DNA of 64,000 bases from Sipunculus nudus (lineage: Eukaryota; Annelida; Sipuncula; Golfingiida; Sipunculidae). Numbering within the stretch: position 1 is the stretch's first letter; the number at the start of each line of letters is the position of its first letter. The position numbers and the translations under genes were made by a program. The notes under the pieces were generated by a model, which made no database searches, had not been told where the DNA came from, and saw only the letters and a list, made by a program, of their open reading frames with translations. The DNA lies in assembly GCA_026874595.1 (NCBI GenBank), contig CM049315.1:18619664-18683663 (forward strand), read 5' to 3'. Shown piece by piece: positions 48,510-58,952 of this stretch.

Positions 48510-48672
48510 TTGTGTTGTGTGCACCCATGCCAGAATTTCAGCAGTGATGGTTGTGTAATTGTTTCTTATTCAAAATGTTAAGTACCTGCATTGTTCATAT
48601 ACATGAGAAGTCATGGTCCAGCATCGAAGCATACCTGGTGTATTTCCCAATGCATTAGGCCTGTAGGCCTTG

Positions 48673-49522
48673 TTGTTTAATAGATGATGACTGTATGCCA
48701 TGTATATATTTTGTAACCTGTATGTGTGGTAGAGGTATGTGTCCTTAAAATGTCATACGTTGCATCTAATACCATTTCAGTACATTTAAAGTTCAGTCAT
48801 TCTCTGATTATTGGGCAAAATCCTTTTTTACACACCAGAAATAATGTGTCCTACTCTAACCTGAGGATTTTTGTCATGGTAAAAAAAATGTGTTAATCCA
48901 CTCTAAACTTTGTTGATACACATCCCCTTAACAATATACTCTCTGAAGACGGATTCTGTCTGACAGGTTCATTTCTCCCAGTTTCTTGAAACTGCCAGTG
49001 GGGGCTGCCATTTGTGTTCACACTAAATTCCAGACTTCACAGGTCACATGTAAAAATTATTGGTATACAGCTAGTTGAATAAGCACTGTGCAAAACAGAC
49101 CAGTGTAACTACAAGAAGATCAAGAAGACTTATGTATTTTGTGGTATCTGTAATATTTCAGTTAAAATTTTTGTTATAATTAGCATGGTTGTAAAACTTT
49201 GAAAGTGTTGATTATATAAAATTAAGTTTATTAAATATTGGTTAATAATTAAGATAAAAATAGCCTGTGAATAGACAGTTTTAATGATATTATCATTTGT
49301 TTTTAAGTAAAATATATCCAATTAAGTCTGAAATGCAGATCACTCATAAGCATAATGAAAATTATTGTTTGTGGAAAATGCAATATTTTGAAGAATGATG
49401 TTATTGGACTAATGATTATAAACATTTGTGAAATGTTAAACCTATCCTGAATAGAACTGATGTTGAACAGTGAAATATGTATGCTTTCATCAAGACTGAT
49501 TTATGTTTTTCCTGTGTTTCAG
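48673..49522. other. sequence upstream of the ATP10-like gene; promoter not recognised
   Basis: AT-rich. A clear acceptor (CCTGTGTTTCAG ending 49522) shows that this is at least partly an intron and that a noncoding first exon and promoter lie further upstream, possibly beyond or among the repeats. Confidence 0.5.
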
Positions 49523-49585
49523 GATGCAGCAAAATGCAGTGATATTATAAAACCAAAACCCAGTCAAAGGCAGCAGTAAGGCATC
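49523..49585 (+). other. ATP10: 5' UTR part of the ATP10-like exon
   Basis: It lies between a polypyrimidine-AG acceptor and the ATG at 49586. It contains an in-frame TAA upstream of the ATG (49577-49579), supporting 49586 as the true start. No upstream ATG precedes it in a strong context. Confidence 0.6.
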
Positions 49586-49980
49586 ATGGGTAATATACTG
49601 AAACGAAGGATGAGATCTGCACAGGAGGGGGCCAAAACAAGGGTTGTTTCACCAAACCATTTATACCCAGAGGAGCTGGATAAAAAACATCACCCTAATT
49701 ATGGCTATGCAAACAACCGCATCAAGACAACCAAATATTCAGCCCTATCTTTTATCCCTAAGAATTTGTTTGAGCAGTTCCACCGGTTTGCAAATTTATA
49801 TTTTGTGTTTATTGTCGTGCTGAATTGGATCCCGGAGGTTAATGCATTCGCCAAGGAAGCCAGTATGTTACCTGTGATTTTTGTGCTGATTGTCACTGCC
49901 GTTAAGGATGCCTACGAAGATTATCGTCGATACAAGTCAGATTTCAAAGTGAACAGAATGACTTGTAGAGTTTTCCACAG
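49586..49980 (+). CDS. ATP10: P4-ATPase (phospholipid flippase), ATP10 class, coding exon 1
   Basis: First 131 residues of a type IV P-type ATPase, which moves phospholipids (phosphatidylcholine or glucosylceramide in the vertebrate ATP10 group) from the outer to the cytosolic leaflet, usually with a CDC50 partner. The cytosolic N-terminus is basic. Residues about 43-80 contain the family hallmark [18 protein letters not shown] followed by [15 protein letters not shown]1 (about 70-88) and TM2 (about 93-112) follow, then [10 protein letters not shown] leading into the actuator domain. The exon ends two bases into a codon at the donor CAG-GTATGG. The ATP10-specific look (VNAF after TM1, YEDYRR, CRVF) decides the class. 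The start is the only sensible Met, and the length upstream of TM1 suits the family. The gene is truncated by the window end. Confidence 0.9.
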
Positions 49981-50154
49981 GTATGGTCAGATTTAGATCC
50001 TGCAGTCATTTATGTCATGTAATGTATGGAATGTCATGCATAGGTATTGTACAACTGATGTTATAATTTATTCACCTCTGTTGTCTTGTTTTATATTTTT
50101 TTAAAATGTGTTCTTTTTTTTCAAGACTGGCCAGGTGACACTTCTTATTAATTT

Positions 50155-50594
50155 GCTTTATACCATCTTCATACTACCAAGTCTATGGCAGCCAGTGAGC
50201 CATGCTTTCACAGACCTTGATTCAGTGAGCCACTCTGGTGTCTATTTCATGAATAATGAACAAGCCTGCAAGTGTTCAGAGGGAAATCAAAACTGCCAAT
50301 CATATCCAACTAACAAACTGTAAACAATACATTGTTCACACGCCGTATGAAAAAGAACACATGCACCAGAAACAGGACAGGATCATAAGGCTTTATTTGA
50401 TTGATCAGATTCTCAATGCTCTCATGGCAAATCAACTGAAACATTTGGCCTGGAACTAGCACCAAACATGCTCACTGGGTGGCATAAATAAGTTTTCATG
50501 AATCCTTTAGTTCGTTCATTATTCATGAAATAGACACCAGAGCTGCTCACTGAATCAGGGTCTTTGAAAATGTGTCTTCTACAGACTTGATAGT
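50155..50594. repeat. inverted duplication with ~90-100-bp arms in intron 1
   Basis: The left arm (about 50155-50262) and right arm (about 50513-50594) match in reverse complement through ATCTTCATACTA, CAAGTCT, GATTCAGTGAGC and CTCTGGTGTCTATTTCATGA. The spacer is about 250 bp. The left arm carries a roughly 15-20-bp extra piece. It could be a foldback transposon or a hairpin-forming rearrangement. Confidence 0.75.
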
Positions 50595-53500
50595 ATGAAG
50601 ATGTTTTATAGATTCTAACATTGTGAATTTATTTAGTTGATATTGTTTCTTCCTTTCTGTGTGGTTATTCTCTTATATTAACTGTTAATTGTTTCCCTTG
50701 ATTGCTTGAAAACTAACATCTACTATGCAGTTAGATACATATGTTAACTTTTGTTGTAACCATTACTTTGGACTATCATGTATTGTGTGATCAGCTATGT
50801 GAAATACTGTTTGTTCATGCTGTGTGGAAACTAACATTGTGCTTTGCTTGACTTAAAAACTAACAATATTCACCTTTTGCTAACTAAGACGTTTTCTGTT
50901 TTCTTTACTTCTTATACTTTATAAGTGTGAATATATATATATATATACGTTCCTCTATTATATCAGACCTTGCTTAGATGACCACTGTGAAAATGGTGGT
51001 CATAATTTGGAGGTTTTGCTGTATTAGCTTTGATACGGCTTACCTGATTAGTCATACCCAGTGAAACAATTATAAAGAATTGAAAAGCTTGCAGTGTTTT
51101 CATTTCAGATATATTTAACAAAAAAGAGGCATAACAGATTTAGGTTAGCATATTGTTAGTTCAGCTGCAGAAAATCCCAGGGTTTGGTTTTAGGCTGCCT
51201 GAGAAAACCTGTATTTGGATGAACAGACATTAACTTGCCTTGAACAGGCTGTAAATGCTGTAAACTTCCTTATACTTACTTTACAGCTTGAGTTATTCCT
51301 TTAATGCTACACAGCTAATTGTATTATAAAGACAAGCTGAGAAAAATGTTCAGGTTAGGAACACATTATAAATTAACATACATGTATAAGAAAGGGTTAA
51401 GGTAGCTGAAAAGGGAAAAAGCTACAAGGAAATACATCACCATTTATTTGCTAGTAAATTATGGGTTCAAGACCAATACAGTTTGTGACTAAACTCACAT
51501 TATATATCCAAACTGGTTGTGGCATGATGCTGCAAAACACTTAAATTCACACTGTAGTGACCTGATCCTCCTGACAACAGTGTAATATTTATATATTTTT
51601 AAGGCAGTGTCTTTGCTGCCATTAGATAGATCACATATACATTATTTTCTTATTCACTGTTTTTATTCCCTTTTCAGTGGTGATCTTGTGGACTGTAGGT
51701 GTACTGGCTATGGCTATAGCAAGTGCTGTCCAGGCATTTGGAGGCTGTGGGTAACTGTCAGTCTCAGTAGCACTAGCACAACCTTATCTTCATGATAAAA
51801 AAGGAGACTGGCTGGTGCCAGAACAGTGCAATGCGCTCCAGATATCACTATTATCAGTTACACCATTTGGACCTGAGAAGATTTTCCTTTGTGCTTAGAT
51901 AGTTACCCGGTGCAGTGTCTAAATAAATATTGACTTAGAAGACTTTGTTGCTGGGAACACACAGCCAGTATTAGCTGTGTCATTGGGTACTGCAGCACCT
52001 TCACCAGCTTGTGGTAAAGTGTACTTCATTTGATATGCAGCACCACCTGGTAGGGATCTAATGAATTATAGTGACTCCTGAGGATATATATCTGTTACAC
52101 CCCCTTTATGAATCATTATTACAAGGTGAAATAAAATTAAGAGTTAAGAATTAAACTTGTTATACTTCTATATAAAATTAAAAATATATAGAAATAAAAA
52201 TTTGGGGTTTAGAATTATACTTGTTATTATTCTATATAAGACTTATGCCTGATTAATTAAAAAATTAAAGTTGAGAATTATTTTGATTATAATTCTACAT
52301 AAGACTGGTGCCTAAATGGTTGCCATTCATTACTACTTATATGACTGAGCCAAATCAAAATATTTTAGGATTAAAGCATTATGACTAAGTTGCCAACATT
52401 GTTTAAAACTAACTTTGAAAAACTTCCAGCAATTATCTTTGTTGTTCACAACCAGTCATTATATAGAAATTCATTTTAAAATTCTTGACAGGTATTCTAA
52501 TCTAAATTCCTATTAAGTAACATGTGTGAGGGAAAATAAAGGCATGTATTGTTGTATTTTAACCATATTTGAACAAAATTGGATAAAAAAGGAATTAAGT
52601 GTAGCATTGATACATGGATAGCAGGAACACAGAAGAAGAAGAATACAAATACACAGACACTGAATCATAAACCTAAAAGCAGGTATAAATTAGGGCCCTG
52701 CATTGGGTTGGTTTGACCTGCAGCCCCCAGGCCCCCACTTGGATTCTGTGTAGGGTAGGTTACATTCTAAAATGTGGGGAGCAGGGCAGGCCAGAATAAA
52801 TTCTGGCCAGGGTAGGGCCAGCTGTGAGATGATCTTGCAAGTTGATCTTGCGAATCAGAAAAACATGAATATAAAATTGTAAATAAAAAAAAAAATCCTT
52901 CAAATACACTGATATTAATGTATAAGTTTTCAGGTTGTTATACTATAAATACATGTTCCTTCTATATTTAAATACATAAAAGAAGAGATAAAAATACATG
53001 TTTGTTATCAACCCTGTAGATGTGCCTATATTCAGCATTCCATGAGCGCCCGTGTTTAGAGTTCCATGAGCAGCTAATGTTGCTGAGTTGCTTGAGCAAC
53101 TGAGTGTGAATCCTGCACAGACACTCATTGTCATACATAATATTGGCCATCTTTATGTGAGTGAAGAGCTGCTGTTGTGTTTATGTGCCATCATAAATAT
53201 GCCTCTACAATATTCGATGGCCTTTGCTGATCATTTTGCTGTAGAGGCTGTTTAAGGATTTTAGGACTACTGAACCTGGATTTGTTAATAACTACTTGTA
53301 CAATCCATGTAAAATAAAAATAAAATGAATAAGTTTATATATAGCTGTGTATCACTAATAAAATGAGTGCATCTTTAAGAGGTTCTTTGGTATTATGACC
53401 CAGCAGTGGGTTTGCATTACACACCCAGCGCTTGCATGTGTGGTAGACACCGGGCCAGGGTGACACCAGGATATAAAAATAAAATGACAGGAGGTGAGTG

Positions 53501-54006
53501 CTACCGCCCTGTCACATATAGCCCCAAACCAAAATGGAACTCTGCAGATGTTCAGTCTTAGCTTCAACAAGTCACAAATTTAGGAGGTTAACTCCACCAA
53601 AAAAAGTATTCAAAACAAAAATGTTTCTGTATCACCAGATTTCAATATGCTGACCATATATGGTTATTCAACAAAAAAAAAGTTTACCAGCAACATCTAT
53701 TGGATGACTGTTAAAGAGCATTAGCAGTTTTGACTCTGTTTGGGCTTGAAACTTCTTATTGGTTCTGTCAGACACGTATAGATTACATCTCTTTTGATAA
53801 ACCAAACTTAGGTCACCATGACTCTTTTCCAATTGTACCATTATTAGCATAAATTTCCAACAATTTGTGGATGAAGACATTTAGATATATAAATTAGTTA
53901 ATGAATTAGAAGATAGCGCATGACCTGAATCAGTGTACTATGGGTACATGTAGGATCTTGAAAGCACCAAGTATAGGACTGTATCTTTAAGTTAGTTTAA
54001 CTTTTC

Positions 54007-54037
54007 AGCTGAGTGTCATGACCCATGGGCCACTTAT
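54007..54037 (+). repeat. isolated 3' end of a family D element
   Basis: CAGCTGAGTGTCATGACCCA with GACCCATGGGCC palindrome and CTTATT, resembling the 3' ends at 44810-44828 and 48480-48509. The body is not recognisable. Confidence 0.5.
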
Positions 54038-55632
54038 TCCCTATCTCAGATCAGATTTGTGCTCTCCTAGGGTTCCCAAGCACTGTTCTCTTTCTACACT
54101 GTTTCTTTGTTTCACAATCAGCAAAGATGCTACAGACAAGAAAAATATACCAAGAGGCTGGCTATCAAAATGGTGCCTATCCATGGAAAAGGATCTTACA
54201 GAGGAAAATAAAGAAACGACACAAATGTTAGCTAAACGGTACAGTGCCTCCCTCCTTGTAGACCAGCCTTACAAATTAGAACACACAGCTGCTATCACTT
54301 TATGCAGGGATGATAAGGGTTTCTTTTATTATTTTTGTATATGTATGGTATACAATTATTCAAACCCCTGCTGACAGATTTTCATTCACTGCCAATCCCC
54401 TCGTTTCCTGTAGTGCTGTAGAGAATTTTTGGTTACAGAGTTGCAGCAATATTTGATACATTTGGAGGGTGTCACTATATTTTTCATCAGTACAGTAAAT
54501 TTATGAATTATGATTATTGTTTTATTGAGAGTCCTCCATAGTTTCTTTTTATGCATTATCATAATGAAGGATAATTGGTGAACTGTGATACTAAAATGCT
54601 TATCAGCCATGTATTGAACATGCCAGAAAGGATGTGGATGATTGGTTAATATTTTATTGTGTTTGTTTATATCAAGCTTTCTGATTGGTTATTAGATTAT
54701 TAAGTTTCCTGAATTTTGATAGCATGGAAGTTGTCAGGTAGTTGAGAGGAAAAACCTGATTAATTTGATATATAATAAAAAGTAAGTAATTAATCAGATT
54801 ATTTGTTGTAATTCTTGTACGGTAAGATTTAGGTAAGATGGGCATTTGACAGTCTTGATATATTGTGACATGAATTATTTAATTGTGGCTGTCAGATTGT
54901 AATAGATCAAATCTGTACTGGAAATTAAATAATTTCTTATGTAGACAACATTCTTAAGCTTATCACTAATTCAGAAGCTAAGACAATAATTGCTTTCCTA
55001 ATGTCACACTGTGTGTTTTACTTAGTGAGCCTTGCATATGAACCTTGACCTGCATGACTCCTGTGACCTGTAGTGACCTGTAGTCACCTTTGTGTATGAC
55101 CTAGATTTCCTGTTGTTTTGCTTCATGCTACCTATACTAAAAATAACATTGCTAAAACATTAAAAGTCATTGATCATTGTATTGAATGTTTAAATTGTAT
55201 TATTTATTTCAGGTATCTCAAATAGTGTGTTGAACATATTCTCATACACCTTCATCAACTACTGTGTCTGTTATGTGAATAAAAAAAAAAATATTTATGG
55301 GAACTACTATTATATTTATAAATAAACCTTAATAAAAACAACATTAATTCAAGAAGTTGTAAAACAGTTGATAGTTTGTAACTAGTAAGTAACTGTAAGA
55401 TCAAGATTTGTATTTTTATGAAGTATTCCTTTTACATGTCAGTAAGTATTTAAATGAGACAACTTAAACATTTTGTTAAAGAAAGGAAGTTAAATTCAAG
55501 ATGAAGATAAAAAAGTTTTCATCATTTTAAATGATAATGATAATTGACTGATTATTAGTTGTTAATTAATATGCCTTTTATTTGATAAACTCTGCATATG
55601 AAAATTAAAATTTAATAAATTTTATAATTCAG

Positions 55633-55837
55633 AGCCCAAGGTCATTTTGAGAAGGTTGAGTGGCAGCACGTGAGCGTGGGGGATATTGTACACCTGTCAT
55701 GTAACGAGGTCATACCTGCTGACATCATCCTACTTCACTCAAGTGACCCACATGGAATCTGCCACATCGATACGTCAAACATCGATGGAGAGAACAACCT
55801 GAAACAGCGAGAGATTGTCCGGGCAATACAACAAGAT
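55633..55837 (+). CDS. ATP10: P4-ATPase, ATP10 class, coding exon 2 (actuator domain)
   Basis: The split Arg codon from exon 1 is completed by the first base, and the frame runs on as [20 protein letters not shown]. It encodes the actuator domain, which removes the phosphate from the catalytic Asp: [19 protein letters not shown], then the loop [16 protein letters not shown]. The loop motif, usually DGET or DGES in this family, reads DGEN here (residues about 183-186); the essential Glu is kept. Acceptor is ATTCAG at 55632, donor GAT-GTAAGA at 55838; the exon ends in phase 0. Adjacent introns are AT-rich and noncoding. Confidence 0.92.
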
Positions 55838-56235
55838 GTAAGAATTGTAATAAATCACCCAACTTGTCTTATAGTTATGTCTACAGTTGTAATTATACAG
55901 TATTTCTGTAATACATTACAATTACCTTAAATTATGATACTTAACATAAGTACAATCAAGATTAAAGTCTTTATCTTAAATTTAAGTTGTCTTGATTGAC
56001 CTACTTAATGAGTTAAAGCCAGTTCTTTAAAACATAATTTTGTTGTTTATTTTTCCTTCATGAAATTTATGACTGAATATATCATGTAACAGAGAAAATT
56101 TTTGGTGTTAATCAAAATTTAAAGTAAAAATTATACAGGTTTGATTACAGGTACATGTATATGATATAAGTAACAAATACATGTTCTCTGGTTTTTATTG
56201 AATTGTGTATTTGTAGATTTTCTTTCTTGTTTCAG
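55838..56235 (+). other. intron 2
   Basis: 398 bp, GTAAGA donor and TTGTTTCAG acceptor. AT-rich, nothing else seen. Confidence 0.85.
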
Positions 56236-56321
56236 CCTGATGATTTTGACCCAGCGTCTTTCAAGTATGACATTGAATGTGATGTTCCCAACAGGGAGAC
56301 CTACAAGTTCCACGGTCATGT
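56236..56321 (+). CDS. ATP10: P4-ATPase, ATP10 class, coding exon 3
   Basis: Encodes PDDFDPASFKYDIECDVPNR through FHGHV, the part of the actuator domain that in the family reads F-x-x-x-IECE-x-PN. The exon starts in phase 0 after TTTCAG and ends two bases into a Val codon at the strong donor GT-GTGAGT. Short exon, well supported by family conservation and by phase agreement with the next exon. Confidence 0.88.
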
Positions 56322-57740
56322 GTGAGTTATATAATATATAATGATGTGTGTGTATGTGTGCATCTGCATGTGTTTGTGGTCAAGCAAACGTATTCCAAAT
56401 CTCATTATATTATCATATAACATAATTGCCTATGAAAAAAATATTAATATAGATTTTACATAAAATAAGCCCAACTCCTGGAGGAAAAACATTTTTTCTA
56501 TCTATTTTCCCACTAAAAACATGAGGTTGTGTTATTTGTTCAAAAACTATTGGCACATCTATGAGCACTGTCAACTCAGCAGTGAAGTCACACATTGGGA
56601 AATCCCCTGTGACTAAAAATTCTAGATCTCACTAAAAGCACAGTATTTCTGCCTCTGTCAGTCCCAAATTTTCAGGAGAGAATAAAAACAACATGCATTA
56701 CTAGATCTGAGTTGTTGATAAAATTCAGTCCATGATGTCACATGGGTACCAGCCAATCAAATCAGGACAAAGTCTGGGATCTGGATGAAATGCTCCCATC
56801 ACACAACAAACGCACATGGAATAGATTGACTTAACCTTCAGTGTATTTTACATTCAAAATGGTTGAGTCTGTGCAGTTTAATAAGACTCAAACCTCTAGA
56901 AACATAATCACTGATGAAGACAGGTGGTGCCACCTTTTGATAATACTTGAGAAAAAAATCCATTTTAATTACTGTGGTTGTCTTCATATTTGCAAGGCTG
57001 AAATTTTGCGATTTCTTCATTTTGAAAGCTTTGTGAGGGTTTCATTTTTGCAATTGCACCAGAATCTATGAAATCAAAGTACACTGATATTTACATTTAT
57101 TATAAAATAAAAATAAATCCCACAATACCTCACTCATAACCATTATAGTAATTGTATTATGACCTGTATCATAGTTGATGTTTTGACAATTATTATTGTG
57201 TGTTTCCATGAAAAGGCTCTGATGTACCCTCTGCAGATTACGTTGTTGATTAATAAACCATGTTTTTGGAGCTTTAATAGCTTATCCATTTGTGCAGATG
57301 CATCATTCCCTATTGTGCAACTTTGATAAAAGGGCAGCTTATTCCTGAGGGTTTCATAATTGCAATTATATCCCATTTGTGAATATCGCTAAAATTAAAC
57401 CCTTATGAACAAAAAGGCAATCACAATAATCAGTGCTGACATCTGTCAGACAACCATGGTACTAGACTTGATCCCAGGTGATCAGTATGCTTGCATTTTG
57501 ATTTGTACACCAAATGACAGCACTCATTTTGTTTGTAGATGCATCAATGAATACATAATTTAAAATGAATCTTGTAATTCTTAAGAAATAGTTTAAAATG
57601 AATATGACTTTTTCTTTGTATCAGTACATGAACAGTCATCACAGATTATCACTTTCTCATACATTTAGCCTTGGTGAAGTTTGCCTTTGGTATTTGTAGT
57701 AGATATAGTGATGGTAATCTAAATGATGATCTTCTTCCAG
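56322..57740 (+). other. intron 3
   Basis: 1.4 kb, GTGAGT donor, TTCTTCCAG acceptor. Short overlapping frames only; no repeat that I can assign. Confidence 0.8.
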
Positions 57741-57847
57741 GAAAGTTCAGCATGGGCACAAAGTTCCATTGACCAAAGACAATTTGCTTTTACGAGGATG
57801 CATTCTCAGGAATACAGATTTCGTCAAGGGCATTGTACTTTATGCAG
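57741..57847 (+). CDS. ATP10: P4-ATPase, ATP10 class, coding exon 4
   Basis: Encodes [20 protein letters not shown], then [16 protein letters not shown]. The LLLRGC-x-LRNT-x-x-x-x-GIV-x-YAG string is a P4-ATPase signature at the end of the actuator domain. The first base completes the Val codon from exon 3. The exon ends one base into the Gly codon at the donor G-GTAAGT. Confidence 0.92.
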
Positions 57848-58820
57848 GTAAGTTCCACAGGGTTTTATAGCAGGTGTGAACAACTACACACACATGTACT
57901 CAGCAAATATTACCTCAAATCCGGTTCTTAAGTATTCCTGTCAGTCCCAATGGACACCACTTTATTATGAGCATATCTCCATTAGGAATACCTTGCAAAA
58001 AAAATTGAAATGTAGACAGTGGATTGTGATCTTTCTAGTATAAACACCTCTCTACCACAGGCACAAACCTAGGTCCTCATCTACAACTGGAAGGTTCTCA
58101 GGGGTTGATTCAGAGGTGGCACTGGGAAATGGAATAAGTTATGTTTAATACTGAAAAACAGTGCCAGATTTTATGTCTGGTGATGTTTTCGTCCATGTCC
58201 TTCTGCATAAGAGAGTTATGTATAAAGTCTACTAACATTCCTGGCTCCAGTACTAGGATGTTGATCCACCCTTTTTCCATGATCCTCTATCCAACCCTAG
58301 TTCTGATTAAATAGCCTGTCACTTCCTGATCACACATAGCTGTCACCTCAGCATGGCTGCCACTGTCAATGGACTCAGCTAACTTTTGATCACTTGTCTG
58401 AAAGTTGAATGCAACCAGTATTGCGTCATCACCCTCTCTCTGATCATGAAAAAGACTGTTAGGGAGGTGGATATATGTGTGAATATCCAAATTCATGCTA
58501 TAGGGCCTAGGGATAGGACGTGGTAAAGGGGCTGGACATCAAAACAGATGGTTCTCAGTTTGAACCCTGCTGGTTCCTCAAAGGCATAATGGTGAAATCT
58601 CATTAGAACCTGAGAGATTCGCTCTATTGTCTTAAGGATGAATTAAGGATTATTCCTAGCCCTGTGCATGTAAAACCTTAAACCCAGAAGGTATTCAAGT
58701 TAACATATCATTCTTATCATCTGGTCACCTTCATCATCATTCAACAGACAGTGCCACTAACAGGCCATGGACCAATATATTATATTAAAATATAATTGTT
58801 AATTGTATGTTTTTATCTAG
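57848..58820 (+). other. intron 4
   Basis: 973 bp. The part near 58500-58680 (GGCCTAGGGATAGGACGTGG, then TTTGAACCCTGCTGG) faintly resembles a decayed tRNA-derived SINE, with the latter as a box-B-like element. Weak. Confidence 0.6.
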
Positions 58821-58952
58821 GTCATGAAACCAAGGCTCTGATGAACAACAGAGGTCCCCGCTACAAGCGGAGCAAGATGGAGCGACAGATCAACAAGGAC
58901 GTCATCTGGTCCGTCATCATCTTGTTTCTCATGTGCTTCCTCTGTGCATTAG
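58821..58952 (+). CDS. ATP10: P4-ATPase, ATP10 class, coding exon 5
   Basis: Encodes HETKALMNNRGPRYKRSKME, then RQINKDVIW and TM3 (SVIILFLMCFLCALG). HETK and GPRYKRSK-x-ER are invariant in P4-ATPases and lie just before TM3. Acceptor is TTTATCTAG; donor is G-GTAAGT after a split Gly codon, in phase with exon 6. Confidence 0.92.

Larger units (their letters stand above)
39699..48672 (+). mobile_element. Helentron-like element, family E, copy 2, host of nested insertions
   Basis: The 5' end AGCGAACCTGTGAGC follows TTTTT. The 3' end is the ATTAGGCCTGTAGGCCTTG hairpin ending about 48672, followed by TT, identical to the end of copy 1 at 21535. E body text (CTTCTTCTCTGAAAC, CAATATTTCACAGAAAT) runs from 39840 to 41090 in two tandem units of about 780 bp. 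It stops exactly where family A begins at 41101 and resumes at 45660 (TAGATTTTATAGGGGAAAAG). A family D element lies at 47239-48509. Subtracting inserts leaves about 3.1 kb of E. Confidence 0.7.
49981..55632 (+). other. intron 1 of the ATP10-like gene
   Basis: 5.65 kb, GT-AG. It holds an inverted duplication (50155-50594) and a remnant of a family D 3' end (54007-54037). It also has two coding-like scraps that I cannot identify: a hydrophobic stretch at about 51679-51900 interrupted by a stop, and a frame at 54123-54310. The rest is AT-rich without evident structure. Confidence 0.8.
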
